This document shows positions 1-10,129 of a stretch of 64,000 bases of DNA, in pieces. The stretch is from assembly GCF_040054535.1 (NCBI RefSeq), contig NC_090782.1, positions 17,565,001 through 17,629,000 on the forward strand. Direction: 5' to 3'. The translations under genes were made by a program, and so were the position numbers. Source of the stretch: Antennarius striatus. Lineage: Eukaryota; Chordata; Actinopteri; Lophiiformes; Antennariidae. The notes under the pieces are model-generated. The model had not been told where the DNA came from. It made no database searches and was given only the letters and a program-made list of their open reading frames with translations. Each line of letters opens with the position of its first letter. Within the stretch, counting starts at the first letter, position 1.

Positions 1-1780
1 GTCAACTGAGAAGAGGCCAAAGGTCATAGAGCAGTCGGTCTTGTTAAAATACCTTTTAGCCTCCTTCAGGGATATTACGTAATGGCTCTGGGAATAGGTT
101 CGCTTCCAGGTTGGTTGTTTTGTTGTGGACATGAGATGATATATGTGTTCTACTCTGTACCAGATGCATATTCATTACCCTGTTAAAAAAAATCAGGATG
201 CAAAAGAAGTGCTGGGGGGTCAGCATATGTCACACACAAGAGGTCACATCACCTCCTTTGTCATTAGTTTCTCTGTTTCGGAAGGTGCTTCTTCCAGGAA
301 ATGATCCTCTCACATGACAACACCAAGGGTTCTCAGCTTATGGACTTGGAAAAAAGGGTTTTTCCTTTGCATAATTTTCTCTTCATTTTCATAATTTGCT
401 CTTCATGTAAAACACATTTTTTTCTTCCTGTACTGTTGCAAAGGTTCAACCCTAAGAACTCAGAGAAAAACTGGGTTGTGCTGATCAATATATTGGAGAC
501 ATTTGGACATCAATACAATGAGTATGCTGTCTTCAATCTTAATTTTTAATATGGTGATAATAAGTATATTAATTTTCCTAACTTTTGTTCAATAATCTTG
601 GAATGAGTGATGGTGTTCCAGTTTTGCACAGCAAATATGCTTCTCTCTCTTTTATGTTGCCATTGATCACCCCTGTGCTGTTTCTCCCCCTAGATTTGTT
701 CTCCAGTCTCTACATTTTCCCTTCCCTCACACCACTGCACTGTAAAATTCATCCTCATTCCCCATTTCTACCAGACTAACTGTGCACTCTACCTTTTATC
801 AGTCCAGAACTGTTGAATTAATAAATTGATATTGACGAGCTATCAGCCAGGGGGATAAATTATTTGGGTGCAGAAGGCTAAGGTCACATGACTTTTAGTA
901 CCTAAGTTTGTGTAATTATTCCCCATGAGAAGAATCACACTCTGGTGCATCCCCGGCCTGCTTGTGATTGCATTTTACCATCACTATTTACGCAAACGCG
1001 CAGGAACCTGAAACATGTAGCAGTATTGAATGTAGATTCTATAACACTGATTGTTGAATAGCTGTTAGCATGGCTACCTGGTGAAACGCAATGCAAAGCA
1101 CTGCGGTGAGGCTCTGTAACGAATGCAAATGAGAGGTACAAACTGGGAGGGAGACAATTTTATAAATGTAGGGGCCAGCGTGTGTGTCCGAGTGCCAATC
1201 ATGGAAGTGCTCTTGTTGCCCTCTGGTCATTCCTGGCCTTTTGACCCTGGCCATGGCCTAAAAGTCAGAGGTCACCAACCAGGGTCGGTGAGGATAGGCG
1301 CAAGACCCCAGTCAGGGATGCGTTGCCATGACAACACTTTGCTCACTATAAGAAGAGAGATGGGGGTGTTTTGCATGGTGAATGCTGAGATCACACACAG
1401 AATCACCAAAACACACATCACAACCAGGATTATTTGGGGGGGGGTTGCTCAGTGTGGGTCAAGCTACCCCAAATTGGTCTCCTCACAGCTGGATGATGAT
1501 AATTTGCAAGAGAAGTCATATCTGAAGATGTGGCTGCACAACCCTGCCATTTTGTGCCACTGTGATATAATGGAAGTGTCTCTAGAACAGAAAAAAAATA
1601 TCCCATAAAAACAGCATTGGGAAAAATTGAGATCAAAAATATAGATAATTTTCATGAATTTTGGAATTGCTCAAATGTCCGGTCACTGTATGACACGGGC
1701 CTGAATAATAGAAGGGAGAACGGAAGAAAACTTAGTCACCATAATGTCCAAAAAGCTCCTGGTGCATTCGCTTGCACAGT

Positions 1781-1794
1781 GCGCCATCTAGCGG
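1781..1794 (-). promoter_or_regulatory. CTCF-like motif
   Basis: Read on the minus strand the site is CCGCTAGATGGCGC, which fits the CTCF core consensus (CCASYAGRKGGCRS) at all but one of fourteen positions. It lies in a small GC-rich patch within AT-rich intergenic DNA. CTCF binding here is inferred from the motif alone. Confidence 0.5.
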
Positions 1795-3582
1795 TACGAT
1801 AAGACCTCGTCCTCGGCGCGCAGGTCCAGGTCTGCGGCGCGGCCAAAGAGGGGGGAAAAAACCCACTAGTCTGTTTTAGTCTCCGGGGAGCTGCGGTCGA
1901 TGCCTCGTCCCACCATATGTCTGATCACAGCTGCCAATCAACAGGTCAACGCGACCCCGGGGAGGCAGACACTGGTGGGGTGAGATCAAACAGCGGACCT
2001 CGGGGATGACAGATGCAGATGGAAAAAAAAAGGCAATAAAACATTGCTTCAAAGATGGCAATGGTGCACTAGGAGGCAAATTATTGTTAACAGTAATCTG
2101 CAGAATAGCGCCTCGTATTCTGATCGATTGACTATTATGGAGCCTTTGAAGCCGAGGTAACGCCAGGCCATTGTTCATAGGAGGACACAACCAGAAAATA
2201 GCAGCTGGTTTGGGTCCAACTATAGAGCTTCCTAAGCCTTAAATACTACTTACTTCTAAGCAATCATGCTCTCAAATAGACTTGCAATTTAGAGTTATCC
2301 AGGCTGTGGGTCTTTTTAGAGCTCAGGTGCTGCGGAACAATGACGGAAAATAAATTTTAAAATGCTTAACATACCATAAATTATTTACATTTTATGTATA
2401 ACTGATGTTTTTTTCCTTCATCATCCTATAGGTCTACAGGCTATTGACAAGCTTATTACAGTTTTCAAATATCTGACAGCCACTTTTATCATTAACTTTA
2501 CAAAATACCAGTAAATATAGTGTTATTCATACTAATTCACAATTAATGAATGGTAGACACACTTAGTGCTATTAGTGGAGGACTGCAAGTACAAAAAATA
2601 TACCACAGTCTGTCCTGAACTCTATACATTCACTAATTATTTTGAAATCTAAAGCTAAGTGTTTTTTGGCCAAATGAATGTTCTCAGTAGCAGCTATATC
2701 AATTATCCTAAAGAGTTGTGGAATTCAAAATGGTTAGTTATTTAATTCAAATCATCTATGTAGTAATACCAAACAACAATCCCTAGCTGTCAAATCAAGA
2801 CCACTAATATTTCGTGTTGATTATTTTCAGGGGAACTGAGATTACAAATTAAAATGAAAACTCAACCGGGCATATTTTTCAAGTGTATAAGGCGAAATGT
2901 AATTTGTGCAACTAGCCAAGACCAGTTTCTCTGAGTAAACACAATGAATGAAGTTCTATCGATTGTGTAATTACAGTTAAGATTTGAATGAATGCTTTTT
3001 TAAAATTTATTTAGCTGATTTTATTTTTTTAAAAAGGTAGGGTTGAGTAAATGGGTTACCATGAATTAGACAACAATGTAAATTACAAACTGAGAACCAC
3101 AACGACCTCATTGATTCTTCAGCAAATTACAAGCGTCGTTCTACGTTGGCTGAACTCTTGTATGTTCAGTCTGTAGTCACATTAATGAAATGTATGTAAG
3201 CTTATGGGAATCAGCTTTGGAATGATGTTGTAAATGTCCTGTATTAAAACACGGTCATAATGTTTCATCGCTATCTCAGCAGGACTGATCTTCTTACCTC
3301 TCTTACTTACTCTCAGCTAATCAGGAACAAATCTTTGTGCCTTAATCTACGGCCCCCGACACCCTTCCGCTCATCTTATTAGATTAACAAAATGACAAGC
3401 ACATATGAATACACACAAACCACACACACACAGAGCCCTTGACTTCAGTCGCATTCTTTTAGATAGTTGATCATAAATGTGTATGTGGAACGCTACTGAT
3501 AGCATTTTCACAATTTTTGTGTTTGTGTGATAAATGAAAGGTTAATTATTTTTTTGATAAATTATATCAAAATTCCTCAAAG

Positions 3583-3608
3583 ATTCATCATCATCATCAT
3601 CATCATCC
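3583..3608. repeat. (TCA)n trinucleotide run
   Basis: A short run of about eight TCA/ATC units in AT-rich intergenic DNA. Simple repeat, no coding potential. Confidence 0.8.
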
Positions 3609-3742
3609 TCACTATCAGTCAACAAGCTTCTTAACACCTATGAGTTTTGTTGTTTGAACAAATGCATGTGTAAAAACCTTGTTTTTGAAAGAGATTTTGA
3701 GCTATATATGTGTGTGAAATGTAAAATCCTGGCCTTTAACAT

Positions 3743-3875
<133 letters not shown>

Positions 3876-3914
3876 CAAACATATGCAACCAAATTAAAGC
3901 CTTAAAGCTGGTGA

Positions 3915-4045
3915 ATTGAAGGGGATTTGATGCGGAGAGGAATTCATGGGAATTAAACAAATTAGGTCTCCAATTAGCTGCTGGCATTGGATAGGAAGAT
4001 TTGGTGAACAAAAATTAATTAGATGGATTTGTCATTGTACTAATG
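3915..4045. promoter_or_regulatory. Candidate conserved noncoding element
   Basis: Just 3' of the TG tract is a low-repeat stretch dense in homeodomain-type cores (several AATTA, TAATTA-like and ATTAG words) with no coding potential. This composition is typical of vertebrate developmental enhancers. Conservation cannot be judged from one sequence, so this is only a candidate, possibly for foxq2. Confidence 0.25.
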
Positions 4046-5247
4046 AGCAACACCAGAAAACAATTGTGGTGAATAGCTATTGCCTGCTTCCCTTATGCTT
4101 TATCCCTCTGGCATCATTGTCTGTTTAGAATCAAGTTTTAGGTCAAATATTGTTCTATTCAAATATTCAATTATTTGCAAATAAGAAGCCCACTTGGGCT
4201 GAGACAAACAAACTTCACAAAGTCAATGTACGACCTAATCCTCTTAGGCTGGAGCACTGTGGATGTAAATGCCAACCTTTGCAAGTCAGAGAGGAATGTC
4301 ACTATTGATGTGAGTCAGGCAGGTAAAAATTGACTTGATTCTTATTATGACAACATGTTGGTGTCACCTTGTCACTGAATATTTCTTGATTTAGATGTCA
4401 TTTTTATGGCAACTGTTATATGCTGCTTTTGTCATTTTAAAACAATCAAATAAATGTTTTATAATGAAATACATATTGTATTCATTTTTATGGTGATTCA
4501 ATGTTATTTTCAATGTATCTTTCCCTATTTCATTTGCTGCTAGGTTTCTATTCTGCTAATTCTTCTTTCATCCCACCTCTTCAAGTAATCCAGTATCCTC
4601 TCCCCTCCCGCTCTCCCTGCCTCCTTCCGTCTCTCTGCTTCCTCCAGCTTTAACTTCTAATGGTCCCCCTCTTTCTGCAGCAGCGATTACCGATTACAGT
4701 GTGTGATAAGCTTCCCATCTCTTGAAACTATTTGGGATTGCTCAGATTATCATGCCTCACACCCTTGGGAGTCAGCTTTGGAAAGCTTGATTTTAGTCTC
4801 TTAAGGAAGAAGATTTTGCATTCTGGCAGATTTTGACTAATTAGCATCTAACACCGGGTGGTATTTTAGCTTTGAGCTCACTTTTAGGACTGTCTGCACA
4901 CACATGCAAGTGCAACCACAGAGGTATATCTGAAACAACTGAGGTAGCTTATTAAAAACACTGCAAGATACGTATTATTTATACAGTATAATTTAATGAC
5001 ATTACAAGATAATATTGTCTTCTTGTTATTCGAAATCATCAGAATATAAATTAAAGAAATGCAGCTTGGTAATAGTCATACATTTAACTTAACAATTGAA
5101 CAGCCTAAAAATGTAAACATACCAGTTTCTTTACTTGCAGACTATAATATAACATCGTTCACAAGTGCCCTTTGATTGCAGCATCACCTAATGATACATT
5201 AAATAACAAATGGGACAGTATACCTAATAATTACAAGCTGCTCATTC

Positions 5248-6838
5248 TCAAGGTACAGAGGCACGTAGGCCGAGGTGGAGCCCTGTTTGGGGTGGTGCTG
5301 TGGACCATGGCCAGTAGAGTCTGGGCGTCAAACAAGATAAAGGCAGAGTTTGGACTTGAGGAAAGCACCAGCAGACTGATCTGTGGTGCTGGGCAAGGGT
5401 GGGATGGTATGGGGAGCCCAGAGTGGAAATGGGGATCTGTCCCGCCACCTTGCGAACCCTTCGCCGTGCCCTCCGGCAGTGGTAGTCCCCTTTAGAAAAG
5501 TCCTGGTAGTTTGACGGGTGAATCGCCCAGAAGTGGCCTTTACCATTGTCACTTCGGCCCGCTTTGATGAAGCAATCATTCAGGGACAAGTTGTGGCGTA
5601 CGCTGTTCCTCCAGTTTTTATCCTGTAGCAGCAAGTGAAGAAAAGAAGACGTTTATATCCTGAAAACTAAGTAAGAGCTAAAAATTAGCAAAGGTGGCTG
5701 TTAGGTATCACTGATCCTCTTCAGGATGTCACCTTGTCCTGTTGTTGGCAGGGTGTGCGATAGCGTGTCAAGACTTGATATGATCACAGTAAGACACAAC
5801 ACCCTCAGTTACCTTTTTTAGCTCGTCAAACAAGTGACGATTAGGCCAGGTTCAATCTGTTGTTGCACCTGGTAGAGGCAGAGGCAGTTTGCAACCTAGC
5901 AACAGGATTACTTTATTTGTGAATTTGCCAACAAGAAGATCATCAAGTGTCCCTGTGAGTACCTAATTGCCTGACCACTCAGACAGATTACATGTGCCAA
6001 GTAGGTCACTTAATTTGTGAAAATGGTGACCACATAATGTTTCAGTGAATGAACAGAACATGCCAGTCTTTCGGTACATGGGCTTCTCATTTACTATCCC
6101 ATGTTCGCCTCATCGGTCGCTGTGAGGAGTTCACAAAGTTACTCTGCAAAACATTTTCAAAATAGTCTCGCAGACCGACATAGTGTCTATTTACTATACG
6201 TATTTGTTTCTGTCTCACGGTCTGACATACATTTCTTGGTACCTGCAACCTTTGCTTTCTCGTTGTGCTATATCCTGTATTTCAGCCTGTGTCTTCCAAG
6301 CGCGTGGAAAAACACGAGGAAACTGACATGTGCGTACCTTACTCTTGAAGTATGGGTAGTGGTCCATGATCCATTGGTAGATGTCACAGAGCAGCAGCTT
6401 CTTCTGCTCTGATGCCAGGATAGCCTTGGAGATGAGCGCGATGTACGACTGGTTGGGTTTGTCCGCCGACTTCTCTGGACTGCTGATTGTAAATATGGTG
6501 GTGGTCACTTCCTCCTCCCCCTTCTCCTGTTGCACTTCATCCCCCTCCTTTTCTTTGACTTTCGTCTCTTCGGTCTTTACCTCTGACCTCTGTATCCACG
6601 TCTCTTGTTTCTCAGAGTGAATCCCCACCTCTTTGGGTTTAGGATTCTGATGATTTTGCATGTTGTTGGTTGTCTGCTCTGCTTCACGACTTCCTGTCGC
6701 TTCTTCTTTAAAACCTTTGACTCCTTTATTGAACAGAAGGTAGTCAATAGTAAAGCTCAGTCCAAGCCTTTCTCTCCCACTGTTGCAGCTGCTTCTGTCC
6801 TCCATTGTCATCTCTGAATTAAGATATCTCAGACTCAT
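5248..6838 (-). CDS. foxq2: Forkhead transcription factor, FoxQ2-like
   Basis: Two coding exons on the minus strand, 6838-6338 and 5622-5248, encode 291 aa. The intron (5623-6337) has a GT donor after YFKSK and a CTACAG acceptor before DKNWRN, phase 0, so it splits the forkhead domain. The forkhead domain runs from about residue 126 to 225. It contains SYIALISKAIL, the recognition helix WRNSVRHNLSLNDCF (171-185) and the FoxQ2-typical AGRSDNGKGHFWAIHP, followed by a basic RRARRRVRK stretch likely to serve nuclear import. Near the N-terminus, FTIDYLL (29-35) is an EH1-like motif, known in FoxQ2 proteins as a Groucho/TLE-binding repressor motif. The start at 6838 is the first ATG after an in-frame stop at 6878-6880; ATGs at codons 10 and 12 are alternatives. 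FoxQ2 acts in the nucleus and in other animals is tied to anterior or photoreceptor patterning. Family assignment rests on remembered motifs; another Fox class is unlikely but not excluded. Confidence 0.85.
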
Positions 6839-7112
6839 TGCAGAGGTTTTATTAGTTCCAGACCGGGTGTTGAAAAATTAACAGTTGATGAATGACTTAT
6901 CTTGAAGAGTCTTCTCAAAATTTTGTGTCTGAATTTCACAGCATGGCTGTTTTCCTTTTAAAGTGCAAGGCCCTTTGTAAACTGAACGCCTCAGTGCCCC
7001 TCGCGTCTTCCGTCGAAGTCGTGCTGTTGACAAGATCACAGATAAAGATGAGCCTCTCAACTGTTGTTAACCTTGATGCGCTCACGAGCGACACAGTCTC
7101 GACCCGCAGAAA

Positions 7113-7120
7113 TGACGTCA
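7113..7120. promoter_or_regulatory. Perfect CRE (TGACGTCA) upstream of foxq2
   Basis: A fully palindromic cAMP response element, TGACGTCA, lies about 275 bases upstream of the foxq2 start codon, in a slightly GC-richer segment with several CpGs. CREB/ATF proteins bind this octamer. Its position fits the foxq2 proximal promoter, though the transcription start is not visible. Confidence 0.5.
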
Positions 7121-7129
7121 GTGGTTAAG

Positions 7130-8678
7130 ACTAAATACGGATACCTTGTTTAGCAACAATTACTAATTTAATTTCTTCACCTCTCTGATAAACCTGACAG
7201 TAAAAAAAAATTCTCAGTATCCAGCAACGTTTTGCTCATGAATCAAAATAGTTGTGCTCCGGGGTTGTGAAGGTGACTGTATTTATATGACTGTGAATTT
7301 ATCCCTCACAGAAAGGGGCAAAGAAGGCACAGGGGAGGTCTAGGTAGGGGGTCTCAATTGAGGCGGATTATTTTTATTAACCCAAGCAAATCTTTGTAAT
7401 TACGGGAGATTAAACACTCAAGATTTAGTAAGACATGTCGTGTAGCGGATGATGTTGAAGAATCAAAGGCCTTTCAGATAGCAGTGTTATCCTGTTAACA
7501 TTGTTTTCTCCATGTGGATGCTGCGTGAAGAAGTGGTTCAATTACCTAAGAGCAGTAATTAAATGAGTCATGTTCGGTGTTTTGGAGACAAAATACATTC
7601 AGCTGAGTCTCCCTTCTTGGAAAGAGAATGAATGTACTGTACAAACACTGATGGTCACAAGAAGGACAGCAAAGCATTAGACTGAAAATATAATTAGGTC
7701 ATTTGCTGGTTGTTGATATGACCTGTTTTAATTTGTGTCCACTGATTTTTAAACTCCTAGCTGCTTTATGCAATGAAAAGTTTTGTGTCAATTGCCACAG
7801 GAATGAATTTTTATAGCACATAGTCTACTGATAAGATTCATATGATTGTGACAGGGTTCAACAATTATATCATGAGAGATGAGGTATATGAGTTTTGTTT
7901 TTTTTATGAGATGTGTTCTTTTTAATTTCAGTGAACAGTTATGTAAAGATATGTATTGTGTTATTGAATGAAGTTTCACTAATGGTGTACATGACTTTAC
8001 TATTGACCAGGCCTGTTTGATTTAACTTAACTTCCAAATTATTTAGTACTTTATTTGTTTTTATATTAATTAATGTTTTTTCCCTGTGGTTTAGATTAAA
8101 ATACACTAAATTTTTAAATTATATAGATTGCTCAAATATCAGATTTATGTTAATTATACCATAACTATTAACAAAAATTGTGCATTTTATATTTAGAGTT
8201 TATAGAAACAATATTTGCATTTAAGTTAATTTAAGTTAAATGAGATCTTAACAATAAAGACATGTTCTCCAAACCACTCAGTCCATCTTACAACCTTGTG
8301 CTATTCATCCATGTGAATCCATGCATGCCCAAAACACATCTATTGTATAAAATTTCTGCCAAAGGTCATATAACACAGTTTGCCCGCGTTGTATTGCAAT
8401 CATTCTGTATCTCCTGGTATTTTAGTGAATTTGAGTAACACTTTCCAAGTATCACTCACAAATTTAATGAACCATTCAGAAAATTATTGTAATCCATTAT
8501 TTCCATGTTTCATGACTTTTAATCTCTGGGATCTAAAACATTTTACATACAGACTTACATACATTCACAAAACCACAGTAAAATAATTTTATATCATCAG
8601 GCTCACCAATGTATGTGCTTTGATGTGCTTTGTGGTTTGTTCTGTTTGTTTCAGCCAAAGAATATACACGGCAATCAT
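7130..8678. other. Intergenic region upstream of foxq2
   Basis: No coding region. About 7.33-7.56 kb is low in simple repeats and holds several A/T-rich homeobox-like words (AATTGAG, TAATTAC, TTAATTAA-like), so it could contain an enhancer. The rest, to 8.68 kb, is plain AT-rich DNA. Confidence 0.5.
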
Positions 8679-9071
8679 AGACTGCAACATCCCGCGACAA
8701 CCCTGAATTCAAAATTACCCTGACCTACTTGCACAGATCAAATATCAGAGGTAGTGCTCTGACCTACTGCCATTGATCAAAGCACTAGCTTTGACCTATG
8801 GTCTTACACTCACTAGCCTTCTCCCTCGTCTTTCTATCTTATCTGCTTCCTGAATGTACAAAAGTTTAAATTTGACCTTGACCTATTTTTCTCAAGGTCA
8901 AGGTCACCATCTCATTTTTATCCCCATTGCCATCCAAGTAATGTGCTTTTTGTTTCATCTTTCTGTCTGTAACAGTTACAAAGATATTTGGTGGATGGAC
9001 GGACGGACGAACGGAAGAACACACAAACACTGACAATGACAATACATCACCGCTTTGAAGCGGGATGTAAC
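8679..9071 (+). repeat. Dispersed repeat, copy 1 (class unassigned)
   Basis: This 393-base unit recurs in inverted orientation at 15017-15434. The two share their ends and most internal blocks. One end begins AGACTGCAACATCCCGCGAC and the other ends GCGGGATGTAAC; the ends are imperfect inverted repeats (GYAACATCCCG), which suggests a short non-autonomous DNA transposon. The second end also carries a small hairpin, CCGCTT-TG-AAGCGG, so a Helitron-like origin was considered, but no CTRR terminus is seen. It contains six AGGTCA/TGACCT half-sites. It codes for nothing recognisable. Confidence 0.7.
8873..8906. promoter_or_regulatory. Inverted pair of direct-repeat AGGTCA half-sites
   Basis: Inside copy 1 of the dispersed repeat, two abutting TGACCT words (8873-8884) face two abutting AGGTCA words (8895-8906). 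They form a perfect 12-base inverted repeat with a 10-base spacer. The plus-strand side reads TCAAGGTCAAGGTCA, which contains the extended TCAAGGTCA site used by ERR and NR5A nuclear receptors. Binding is inferred from sequence only. Confidence 0.45.
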
Positions 9072-9097
9072 TACCTCTACACACTGTATGCGCACAT

Positions 9098-10018
<921 letters not shown>

Positions 10019-10055
10019 TGTTTTGATTGGTCCAAGAGGCACGTCAATCAAAACA
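10019..10055. promoter_or_regulatory. pias4 promoter: inverted CCAAT-box pair
   Basis: Two 11-base arms, TGTTTTGATTG and CAATCAAAACA, form a perfect inverted repeat with a 15-base spacer, about 70-100 bases upstream of the pias4 start codon. The first arm continues into ATTGG, a reverse CCAAT box, and another ATTGG lies at about 10069-10073. NF-Y binding to this TATA-less promoter is a reasonable inference. Confidence 0.45.
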
Positions 10056-10098
10056 GGCTAGGCGTTTCATTGGTGACAGAGTATTCGTCCTCCCCGAC

Positions 10099-10106
10099 TC
10101 TCGCGG
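10099..10106. promoter_or_regulatory. TCTCGCG promoter element
   Basis: TCTCGCGG sits about 16-23 bases upstream of the pias4 ATG. TCTCGCGAGA-type elements are known in TATA-less housekeeping promoters of vertebrates. A matching TCTCGCGA is found upstream of map2k2. Confidence 0.4.
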
Positions 10107-10117
10107 TACTGCTGTAC

Positions 10118-10129
10118 GAAGATGGCGGC
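10118..10129 (+). promoter_or_regulatory. TISU element spanning the pias4 start codon
   Basis: GAAGATGGCGGC matches the TISU consensus SAASATGGCGGC at every position and includes the pias4 ATG (10122-10124). TISU combines a YY1-type promoter element with a start context that allows accurate initiation from very short 5' leaders. It supports this ATG as the true start and predicts transcription beginning only a short distance upstream. Confidence 0.75.

Noticed and set aside
1123-1608. 161-aa open frame on the plus strand
   Set aside because: No recognisable domain, low-complexity and AT-rich surroundings, no convincing splice sites. Length is compatible with chance.
8679-9071. Helitron assignment for the dispersed repeat
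   Set aside because: There is a terminal hairpin but no CTRR end or TC start, and the ends are imperfect inverted repeats, which Helitrons lack. Class left open.
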